Positions 17,625 to 24,489 of a stretch of 64,000 nucleotides of DNA are shown one piece after another. The translations under genes were made by a program, and so were the position numbers. The stretch lies in contig ONJQ01000002.1 of assembly GCA_900318175.1 (NCBI GenBank), forward strand, positions 124,001 through 188,000. Direction: 5' to 3'. Under the pieces are notes generated by a model. The model was not told the origin of the DNA, ran no database searches, and saw nothing but the letters and a program-made list of their open reading frames with translations. Origin of the DNA: an uncultured Bacteroidales bacterium. Lineage in GTDB: Bacteria; Bacteroidota; Bacteroidia; Bacteroidales; P3. The stretch's first letter is position 1, and each line of letters begins with the position of its first letter.

Positions 17625-18836
17625 TTAAGAAAGTTCCTGTATGATTGCATTGATTAGCATAATGGTAGCTTGTTCATCACCGAATTCGCTCCTAAAAAGC
17701 AACTCTAATACTTCATCTTCTGTCAACCCACTTTTTGAATAGTTGTTGTCGTCTTCATTTGGATAGAGAGGACAATTCATGTAATCTGGAGACTCCCACT
17801 CATATTCATGTCCATTTACATTAACATTTATACTTAGGTCTTCTCCCATGTATCGGCTAAAGTTAATTGAGTAATTAGATCCTTGAATGTCAAAGTATCC
17901 AATCTTGCCCATTGCCATATCCATATACTCAGTGGAGTTCACCTTACTATTCATCATGGTTTGGAAGTCGTTGTCTGATTTTACAACTTTTCGAACAAGG
18001 TTTCGGAAGTAAACATTATTTCGAAAATCAACTCTGTCATACACCATTCCAACCTCGATTGGGTTAGAGCCTTTCGCATAGTCCATAAGTACATAATAAT
18101 ACGCAATCATCGCCAATTGATCAACAGACAAGTTTACTTTCTTTTCTTTGCTTAACTGGTTGTCGTACACACTAACGATGTGATAAGACGAGTCGATGAT
18201 AAAATGTTTCTCCAACACGAACACAGAATATTTGCTCTTGTTCTCTCTATCGATGGAGTAGTCTTCTACAATCGAAACGCTCAGCTGCCCGTTATTCAGC
18301 ATTCTCATTTCGAACGAATCCCACCTTAGAGAGCTGTGTTTGCCATGCACTTTGAATGTTTTATCATATCTCTGGTGACACCCGATAACATAATCCCTGT
18401 CCTTGTTGTAAGCATCCTGAAATCGTTCAACTATTGGTGCATAAAGGGATGCCAGCGTTACAAAGTCATTTTCACAGATGGCGTTACAGTAGCTTTCAAT
18501 GATTTTTTGAACTGTAATCTCGTCAGGGAACTCTGTTACAACAGCATTTTGTCCCTCACTCTTAGATTTGATGCTGTGAATTATAAGAAACAAGCAAAGT
18601 GCCAACAGCAACACTGCTGCGACAATGGCTGCTATTATAACGCTTTTCTTCTTGTCTTGTTCCTCTTTCTTTGCTGGCGCACTTTCTTGAATTGACTCCG
18701 AGATATTTGTATCCTCGGCATTTTTCTTTGTTCCTCGAATTACGGCAACGGCATCGTCAAACTCTTTTTGAGTCAATTCTCCAACATCAAGTTTGCGTTT
18801 CAATTCATACAATAAATTAATTTCTTCCTCTGTCAT
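17625..18836 (-). CDS. SHOCT-motif membrane-anchored protein, last gene of the island operon
   Basis: 403 residues from the ATG at 18836 (MTEEEINLLYELKRK), chosen because the neighbouring paralog begins identically; an in-frame ATG further upstream (18887) would give 420. Residues 1-35 form a SHOCT-like helical hairpin. A Lys-rich linker and one membrane helix (about 64-87) follow, then a large C-terminal domain on the other side of the membrane. Its segment VDFRNNVYFRNLVR and the later HEYEWESP match VDFRNNISFTYLIR and LEYEWISP of the next gene, so the two are paralogs. A stretch after the helix resembles small NTF2-like stress domains, but I cannot confirm this. Function is unknown. Base composition is much more AT-rich than outside the island. 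Confidence 0.75.
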   Translation of the reverse strand: MTEEEINLLYELKRKLDVGELTQKEFDDAVAVIRGTKKNAEDTNISESIQESAPAKKEEQDKKKSVIIAAIVAAVLLLALCLFLIIHSIKSKSEGQNAVVTEFPDEITVQKIIESYCNAICENDFVTLASLYAPIVERFQDAYNKDRDYVIGCHQRYDKTFKVHGKHSSLRWDSFEMRMLNNGQLSVSIVEDYSIDRENKSKYSVFVLEKHFIIDSSYHIVSVYDNQLSKEKKVNLSVDQLAMIAYYYVLMDYAKGSNPIEVGMVYDRVDFRNNVYFRNLVRKVVKSDNDFQTMMNSKVNSTEYMDMAMGKIGYFDIQGSNYSINFSRYMGEDLSINVNVNGHEYEWESPDYMNCPLYPNEDDNNYSKSGLTEDEVLELLFRSEFGDEQATIMLINAIIQELS

Positions 18837-18897
18837 ATTTTCGAAAATTATTTGTTTTGTACATACATAAGTATACGGAACTAACAATCCTTATCTC

Positions 18898-19626
18898 CTA
18901 TAGAAAGGAACTAAAATTAGGTGAAATCCATTCGTATTCGAGACCTCTTTCTTCAACTCTGATATTATAATCTGACTCGTTGAAGAATGAGAAAGAAATT
19001 TTGTATCCGTACCCATCAATATCATAGTTTGTTCCACAAATTGGCATGTACCGAGTAGTTTTTAATACAGGACATTGTAACATATATTGATAATTATCAA
19101 TGTCAGATACGATGTTACGAATAAGATATGTAAACGAGATATTGTTTCTAAAATCAACAATTCCTTCTATTGTACACGGATATTCAACAAACACATTATT
19201 ATCCCTTTCTTTCTTCTCAAACTCTTCATCAATAAATTCAAAGGCAGTAACTGCCAACTGTAGATTTTCTGCATCTATGTTATTATGAATGTCCGTTGTA
19301 CTTGTATATTGTTCTTGAGGGTTCTCAGTATCTGTCATTTCCATATTGTCATCCTCTACTGTACAGTCAAATTCTTTGTTGGAGTAATTGCTATGAATAA
19401 TAAAAAATACAACTAACGTAATGGTGATGATTGCGACGGCAACAATAGAAACCTTCTTCCAGATATTACTATTCTTATCTGTGGTGGTTGAGGAATTATC
19501 GTTAGAGGTTTTGTGTTGATTTCCAATAATCTTGGTTTTCTCTATTTCAAATTCCTCCTTTGAAATAATCTCTGCATCAAGTTTCTTTTTCAGTTCATAT
19601 AGTTTGTTTATTTCTTCTTCTGTCAT
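18898..19626 (-). CDS. SHOCT-motif membrane-anchored protein, paralog of the next gene
   Basis: 242 residues from ATG at 19626 (MTEEEINKLYELKKK), which starts one base after the stop codon of the preceding gene (TAA at 19628-19630) and so fits translational coupling. The N-terminal SHOCT-like hairpin is followed by a Ser/Thr/Asn linker, a single membrane helix (about 57-78), an acidic linker and a C-terminal domain shared with the 403-residue neighbour. That neighbour has an extra central domain that is missing here. No enzymatic motif was recognised. The similarity suggests duplication within the operon. Confidence 0.75.
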   Translation of the reverse strand: MTEEEINKLYELKKKLDAEIISKEEFEIEKTKIIGNQHKTSNDNSSTTTDKNSNIWKKVSIVAVAIITITLVVFFIIHSNYSNKEFDCTVEDDNMEMTDTENPQEQYTSTTDIHNNIDAENLQLAVTAFEFIDEEFEKKERDNNVFVEYPCTIEGIVDFRNNISFTYLIRNIVSDIDNYQYMLQCPVLKTTRYMPICGTNYDIDGYGYKISFSFFNESDYNIRVEERGLEYEWISPNFSSFL

Positions 19627-19627
19627 A

Positions 19628-20086
19628 TTATTGCAATTTAGATATTTGAGCTTCATATTCAACTTGCGAAATAATACCAGCATCACGCAGTTCTTTCAAT
19701 TTGGCAACTTTATCGACTCCCTTTATTTCAACAGGGACAGTCTCTTCTAGTTGTTGATTACTATTTGTGCATCCAAAGTGTTCCATTAAATCTACTTGGT
19801 TTTTAGCGATAACTCCAAGTATCCTGATGCAACTCAAAAGAATAGAGATAAGAACAATAATTCCAATTATGATGGTAGCAGTTAAGAGATGGCCATAGTC
19901 AAAATAATAATCATTTTCTTTTTCTATTGCAAGCCAAAAATCATAAATACCATACCAAATGATTATCCCTACAACAATCCCTATTATAAAAACACTTATT
20001 CCAGGCATTGCCTTTGAGATTTCCTGCTTCTTTTTGTAGGTATTGATGCTTTCCTCTCTAACATTTTTGTTGATGTTGTTTTCCAT
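19628..20086 (-). CDS. Two-helix membrane protein with C-terminal SHOCT motif
   Basis: 152 residues. Two membrane helices (about 27-50 and 68-92) are separated by an acidic, aromatic loop. The C-terminal 30 residues (KVAKLKELRDAGIISQ, then EYEAQISKL) are a classical SHOCT hairpin. It belongs to a block of three consecutive SHOCT proteins, but here the motif is at the C-terminus and not the N-terminus. Its stop codon abuts the next start. Function is unknown; SHOCT motifs are usually regarded as oligomerisation or membrane-association elements. Confidence 0.78.
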   Translation of the reverse strand: MENNINKNVREESINTYKKKQEISKAMPGISVFIIGIVVGIIIWYGIYDFWLAIEKENDYYFDYGHLLTATIIIGIIVLISILLSCIRILGVIAKNQVDLMEHFGCTNSNQQLEETVPVEIKGVDKVAKLKELRDAGIISQVEYEAQISKLQ

Positions 20087-20128
20087 TTGATTGTGTTTTT
20101 TATTATTATTTTTTTATTCTAATTTGGG

Positions 20129-20578
20129 TTATTCAAGTACTATTGGATGCCCTTCAATATCATAAATATGAATATTATCTGTGTTAATCCTGTTATCTGT
20201 GTCAATCCTGATTTCTGGAAGTTTATCCACTATATTTTTAGGTGGTAGTTTTTCTCCTCTCGGCTTTGCAATAACCTTATAGTATTGGCTTTCGAACGAA
20301 TCACCAATTCTGTCGAGAGAGATAAAACCTATTGATGCAAAATCAATGAATGTACTGTAGTTTAAATGCCTTGGATTTTGTACGATATCGACTTCTTCCT
20401 TATTCTCATTTTTCATTATTATTTTTTCAATAAATCTTTGTAGTTCGGTATTTTCACTTTCATCAATTTTGTCGGGTATTTTTCCACCATTAGATGCAAC
20501 ATGGAAACAATAGTCCTTATATTTAAAGAACCAATCAATGTCATAGCATCTTTGATAATCTTCCGAATATTGAGCCAT
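20129..20578 (-). CDS. Hypothetical protein directly after the deaminase-fold gene
   Basis: 149 residues, acidic and soluble, with no signal peptide or membrane helix and no recognised family. Its ATG at 20578 lies 3 bp after the stop codon of the deaminase-fold gene (20582), so the two are almost certainly translated together. Position, size and charge would suit a partner or immunity protein, but that is inference only. Confidence 0.7.
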   Translation of the reverse strand: MAQYSEDYQRCYDIDWFFKYKDYCFHVASNGGKIPDKIDESENTELQRFIEKIIMKNENKEEVDIVQNPRHLNYSTFIDFASIGFISLDRIGDSFESQYYKVIAKPRGEKLPPKNIVDKLPEIRIDTDNRINTDNIHIYDIEGHPIVLE

Positions 20579-20581
20579 ATA

Positions 20582-21103
20582 TTAAAGATTAAAAATCTTT
20601 TTACAATTTCCACAATAGCTGACTATTTCATCAGTTCGAGGTCTGAATGCTGAACTAAATATGATTTGATTTATTCCACAAGATGGATGATTTTCAAGAA
20701 GCTCTGCTGCTGCATGCTGTTCAGCACAATTCCCAATAGGATTCTTTGATAGATTACTATTGTTTCCAATCTTTCCTAGTTGATCCAATCTTTCTTTCAA
20801 TGTGGAATTCGATACTATTTTGTTCATACTATAAGAACCCGAATGTCCGAAATGAAATAAAGGACGCCTTCTTCCTTTTAACGACTCTTCACTTACACAG
20901 CATAGGACTACTGCAGCAGGATAATCTTTACAACGTTTTATGTCTTCTTCTTTATTATTAACCATTTTTTTCTTCATTAATCGTATTGCCTTCACACAAT
21001 GACGCACATGCGGAGAATGAAACAATACAATATCTAAATTCATATACTTCTGCATAAGATTCTGATTGTATATGTATGTGGTTTTATCTCGGTAATCAAA
21101 CAT
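20582..21103 (-). CDS. Cytidine-deaminase-superfamily protein (CAE / CxxC zinc motif)
   Basis: 173 residues. The C-terminal half carries the deaminase-fold signature: GNCAEQHAAAELL with Cys126 and catalytic-type Glu128, followed 36 residues later by YCGNCKK with Cys164 and Cys167, and an intervening strand INQIIFSSAF. The Cys-Ala-Glu form, replacing His-Ala-Glu, occurs in YwqJ-like and other nucleic-acid or toxin deaminases. The N-terminal half (residues 1-110) is not recognisable and has no secretion signal. It is the first gene of the island operon, with its own promoter inside the end of the TPR gene. The substrate is unknown: free nucleotide, RNA, DNA or protein-linked base are all possible. 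Confidence 0.7.
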   Translation of the reverse strand: MFDYRDKTTYIYNQNLMQKYMNLDIVLFHSPHVRHCVKAIRLMKKKMVNNKEEDIKRCKDYPAAVVLCCVSEESLKGRRRPLFHFGHSGSYSMNKIVSNSTLKERLDQLGKIGNNSNLSKNPIGNCAEQHAAAELLENHPSCGINQIIFSSAFRPRTDEIVSYCGNCKKIFNL

Positions 21104-21134
21104 ATTGCATTATGTTGTAGTTGTTATCGTAATA

Positions 21135-21164
21135 CAAATATATCTTTTGTTATTGTAAATCAAA
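21135..21164 (-). promoter_or_regulatory. Promoter of the deaminase/SHOCT operon
   Basis: On the minus strand TTTG (21161-21164), 18-nt spacer, TATATTTG (21135-21142). It overlaps the last codons of the TPR/TonB-C gene and gives a leader of about 25 nt before the ATG at 21103. Confidence 0.65.
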
Positions 21165-22997
21165 AGTTATCGGCAAGTTGAACTGGGTTCTGACAGGTTT
21201 TCCTTTTTGTATTCCTGGATTCCATCTCGGCATGGACTTAACAAGCAAGATGGCTTCTTCACAACAGCCATAGCCAATATCTCTTAAGCATTCTACAATT
21301 GTAATTGAGCCATCTTTCTCGACTATAAATGACACATACACCGTCCCTGTTACTTTTGCATCTTTTGCCTGTGGGGGATATTCTATGTTATCAGCTATAT
21401 ACTTTGAAAGAGTTTCTAAACCGCCGGGAAACGCTGGGTCTCTTTCTAGTATATCTTCGCATTCACTGAGTTCCTTTTCAAACTCTGCATAGAATGACGC
21501 ATATTGTTTCTCAATCTCTTGGCTCTTTTGTTTTAATAGCTGAAGTCTTTCTTGCTGTCGTTTCTCTTCTTCTTGGCTATCAAGATAGGCTTGCTTCTGA
21601 TTTTGACTGTTAGGGTTAACCAGTTCTTTTGTTTCGGTTCCTGTCACACACTCATCATATTCTTTTTGATAAGAGACTATCTTGTCAGGAAATATCTCAA
21701 ATGCCTCATCATATTTTTTCTTAGCCTCATCATATTTTTTCTGCTTTCGCAAATCCCCAGCATCGTATATTAGCTTATAGAATTTATTTATATTATCGCT
21801 ATTCTCTTTCATGCTCATATTAACGCATTCGTCATATTCTTTTTGATAAGAGCTCTTCCTGTCAGGAAACAACTTAAACGCCTCATCATATTTTTTCTTT
21901 GCTTTGTCATATTTTTTCTGATTGACCAAAATATCAGCATCAGTAATTAGTATATCGTATTTATCTTCTTTATCTTCTTCCATCTTTTCGGCATTTTCAA
22001 ACATGCATATTTTAAAGCACTCGTTATATTCTCTCTGATATTCGGTCTTTCTGTCAGGAAACAATTTAAATGCCTCATCATATTTTTCCTTTGCCTCAGA
22101 GTATCTTCCCGGTAGACATAAGTCTCTCGCTATAGAGATTAGTGTATTAAACATCATATTTTTGTCCATTTCTATTTTGCCTCCGCACTCAAGATATTCC
22201 TTCTGATACATAAGTTTCTTGTCTGGAAATATATTGAATGCTATATCATATTTTTTCTTAGCTTCATCATATTTTTTCTTTCGCAGTAAAACCTCGGCAT
22301 CAGTAATTAGTGTATTGAATGCCTTTGTTCCGCCTCCATATAAAGACTCTGTATATAATTGCTGATGATCTACTTTTCTGTCCGGAAACAATGCAAATGC
22401 CTCATCATACTTTCTTCTTGCTTCATCATATCGCTTCTCTCGATATAAGTATCGGGCATCAGCTATGAGTCCGTCATACTTTTTCTCGTTAACCATGTTG
22501 GATACCGTTTTGTTAGAATAGAATGTAAGTCTAACAAAACCTCCGTTGTAGTATGAGGCTTGCGAGGCCATCAGTACACCAACAGTCTGTCCATAATAGT
22601 TGAAATTTGTATAGTAGTACTCACCTCCATATTCTTTTGCTTTATATTTTAACTCTTCTTGCAAATAAGCAGATATGGCATTTTTTTCTGAGATAATCCG
22701 GTCGTATGAGTCCGACTCAAGAAACCACTTGACAGATTCGACTTTGCCATTTTTCATTCCGATTGCAACGAAATACTTCGTAATGCTCATGTTACCATTG
22801 TCTTTGTAGTATACAAAGTGTACGCCATCATTGTCATTAGTGTGACTGATGGAATAGTTGTGATTACGAATGATATTTTTAGCCACCTCCTCTGTCGCTC
22901 CTATTGGCACATGAAAGCGGACAAGTCTTTTGTATTCCGTTTGAGCAGCCAACGTTTGGCATATTATCAATGCGAACAACAACACAATTCTTCTCAT
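21150..22997 (-). CDS. Secreted repeat protein with TonB-type C-terminal domain
   Basis: 615 residues. The signal peptide is at 1-19 (ending TLAAQ). A unique N-terminal domain of about 150 residues follows. Five repeats of about 60 residues, TPR-like, span about 175-455, each built on KKYDEAKKKYDEAF.LFPD and followed by YQKEYDEC. A coiled Gln/Glu-rich stretch (about 465-505) comes next. The last 90 residues are a TonB C-terminal domain (FPGGLETLSKYI, then VTGTVYVSFIV and VRTQFNLPITFDL). There is no N-terminal anchor other than the cleavable signal, so the protein is likely periplasmic. The repeat array is also visible as near-repeats in the DNA. A bridging or sensing role at the envelope is inference. 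Confidence 0.82.
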   Translation of the reverse strand: MRRIVLLFALIICQTLAAQTEYKRLVRFHVPIGATEEVAKNIIRNHNYSISHTNDNDGVHFVYYKDNGNMSITKYFVAIGMKNGKVESVKWFLESDSYDRIISEKNAISAYLQEELKYKAKEYGGEYYYTNFNYYGQTVGVLMASQASYYNGGFVRLTFYSNKTVSNMVNEKKYDGLIADARYLYREKRYDEARRKYDEAFALFPDRKVDHQQLYTESLYGGGTKAFNTLITDAEVLLRKKKYDEAKKKYDIAFNIFPDKKLMYQKEYLECGGKIEMDKNMMFNTLISIARDLCLPGRYSEAKEKYDEAFKLFPDRKTEYQREYNECFKICMFENAEKMEEDKEDKYDILITDADILVNQKKYDKAKKKYDEAFKLFPDRKSSYQKEYDECVNMSMKENSDNINKFYKLIYDAGDLRKQKKYDEAKKKYDEAFEIFPDKIVSYQKEYDECVTGTETKELVNPNSQNQKQAYLDSQEEEKRQQERLQLLKQKSQEIEKQYASFYAEFEKELSECEDILERDPAFPGGLETLSKYIADNIEYPPQAKDAKVTGTVYVSFIVEKDGSITIVECLRDIGYGCCEEAILLVKSMPRWNPGIQKGKPVRTQFNLPITFDLQ

Positions 22998-23085
22998 TTT
23001 TTACTCCTTTTTTTCGCCGTTCTGTCTCCCGGATTGGCGGTTGCACTTCAATAAAAAAGCATGGAGACAACGTTGTCAGTTTCAA

Positions 23086-23238
23086 CTCTTGAGGTTTTGC
23101 CCGACCCAACTAGTCTGAAACGTATGAACTTTATCCCATGCTGAGGATATGCCGACACCCGAGGGCGTTAACATACCAAACAAGCAAAGGCATCGGTATC
23201 AATGTCGACTAGTTCTGAAATTGGGCAAATTTCAAGAG
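23086..23238 (-). promoter_or_regulatory. Structured leader candidate upstream of the TPR/TonB-C gene
   Basis: Three successive complementary segments enclose about 90 nt: CTCTTGA 23086-23092 with TCAAGAG 23232-23238, TTTGCCC 23096-23102 with GGGCAAA 23223-23229, and ACTAGTC 23109-23115 with GACTAGT 23207-23213. Smaller inner hairpins are possible. The block lies between a probable minus-strand promoter (23297-23324) and the start codon at 22997, so it would be in the 5' leader. It matches no riboswitch I recognise and may instead be an intergenic repeat. Confidence 0.4.
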
Positions 23239-23293
23239 TGACCTTTTACAAATGCTTTCTTGCACCGATTAGACACACTCGCGTCTAATTCGG

Positions 23294-23333
23294 CTGCAAA
23301 TATACACATTTTTCTGCAAATATACACATTTTT
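23294..23333 (-). promoter_or_regulatory. Tandemly duplicated promoter element
   Basis: A 20-bp unit is repeated exactly twice (23294-23313 and 23314-23333). Each copy carries TATATTTG on the minus strand (23297-23304 and 23317-23324) behind a T/A-rich run. The predicted leader to the ATG at 22997 is about 290 nt. Confidence 0.55.
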
Positions 23334-23395
23334 TTTGATACACGATACCTTTGGGGACAAAGTTCATTCCTTTTATTAAGGAATTAAAGGGTGTG

Positions 23396-23481
23396 CTAAT
23401 GTGTAAGCATTTGAATGTGTGTGTTGAATGTGTAAATGTGTGAACGTGTTAATGTGTTAATCTTTTTAAATGTGGTAACGT
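23396..23481. repeat. Degenerate short tandem repeats
   Basis: An array of irregular 7-13 nt units built on AATGTGT or TTAATGTGTTAA. Similar phrases recur at 23814-23850, 24313-24398, 43628-43645 and 53420-53440, always between genes. No coding potential. Confidence 0.5.
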
Positions 23482-23599
23482 GGGAATCCTTTGGGGATGT
23501 GCTTTGTTTGTTTACGTTTTGGTACGATTTACGAATTATCACATTGACGTATCTACACGTTCAGGGCTGTGTTTTCGGTGAATTCACTAACCGATTTAC

Positions 23600-23784
23600 T
23601 TGGGGATAAACAGCTTGGGCATGGGCACCTGGTTCCACACTATTCCCACCTGGGCATTGTCCAGCATCTTCATAAAGAAGAGGTAAGTCATTTATTCCAG
23701 GACGGTTATGGAGTTGGTGATGCCGCCAGTCCAGAAGGCATCCCAGTTCTTATCAATGCGGTTCTTTATTTCGCCAGTAATCAT
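23600..23784 (-). pseudogene. hsdM (type I restriction methyltransferase) N-terminal relic fused to a DUF5686 fragment
   Basis: From the ATG at 23784 the minus strand reads [30 protein letters not shown], then a TAA stop, then MTYLLFMKMLDNAQ. This is the start of a type I restriction-modification M subunit in which a Gln codon (CAA) has become TAA. The same frame then runs into VGIVWNQVPMPKLFIP, a copy of residues from the DUF5686 gene at 27329. The copied segment, 23600-23656, matches the region near 27735-27790 with only a few differences. No other hsd genes are present. The junction has a short shared sequence (CCCAGGTGGG-like), suggesting a microhomology deletion or recombination. Confidence 0.8.
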
Positions 23785-23813
23785 ATTGTCAGTTTTAACT
23801 ATACTCGTATTGA

Positions 23814-23899
23814 ACACGTTAATTCGTTAATGTGTTAATTCGTTAATCTTTGATGCGCCAAGGACTAACGCATTAACACGTTGTCGCATTCACACATTC
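23814..23899 (+). repeat. 86-bp inverted repeat, left arm
   Basis: Reverse complement of 24313-24398 with 84 of 86 bases identical. The arms enclose 413 bp without a recognisable gene. Confidence 0.9.
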
Positions 23900-24312
23900 C
23901 TATATGAGGCGCAGTTGCATTGTGTATTACAATTTAAATCGGCATATAGATTCAACCGCGAAGTGGCGTGTGGGGTGGGGACAGATATACTTATTCTGCG
24001 TGCCGGAGATACGCTACTTTGTTGATTGTTATGTTGTGGCGTCACTTCGGAAGGCATGGGATGGGCATTATTTCCCCCACACTATAAGTGCGGGGTTATT
24101 GAGCGTTTGCCTCTTAGAGGCAACTTATAGAAGTCCCCGGTGATTATTACATTGTCCTGGCTTGGGTTGTTTGGGGGTCGCTGTTGGTTCGGTTGTTTTA
24201 GGTCAGTTCTCTAATATTTGTTCCTCATTTGTTCCTTTTTCATTGGACAAATGAACCAACAAGTATAAAACCACGGAGTAAGAAGGAGCGAACCTGCAGT
24301 TGATGAGATATT
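23900..24312. other. 413-bp segment between inverted repeat arms
   Basis: No gene is recognised. It contains a small palindrome at 24110-24122 and, at 24200-24236, a copy of an intergenic repeat also found at 57238. The longest open frame is about 80 codons and has no family resemblance. Confidence 0.45.
24200..24236 (+). repeat. Dispersed intergenic repeat, copy 1
   Basis: 37 bp matching 57238-57274 at 34 of 37 positions, including the identical core ATTTGTTCCTCATTTGTTCC. Both copies are followed by a partly complementary segment containing ACAAATGA. Confidence 0.65.
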
Positions 24313-24398
24313 GAATGTGTGAATGCGATAACGTGTTAATGCGTTAGTCCTTGGCGCATCAAAGATTAACGAATTAACACATTTACGAATTAACGTGT
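24313..24398 (-). repeat. 86-bp inverted repeat, right arm
   Basis: Reverse complement of 23814-23899 (two mismatches). Lies 90 bp upstream of the transporter start codon. Confidence 0.9.
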
Positions 24399-24489
24399 CA
24401 GTAGTGCTTATAAATGCAACTTTTTTTGTTCAAGACGTAGTTGCGGGGCGTTCGGGGCAATAAAAAGGGGTGTCAGCCGTTATGGTGCC

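Noticed and set aside
23396..24398. Possible CRISPR array (short repeats with AT-rich spacing)
   Set aside because: Units are degenerate and of irregular length, spacers are not unique, arms are inverted, and no cas genes are present.
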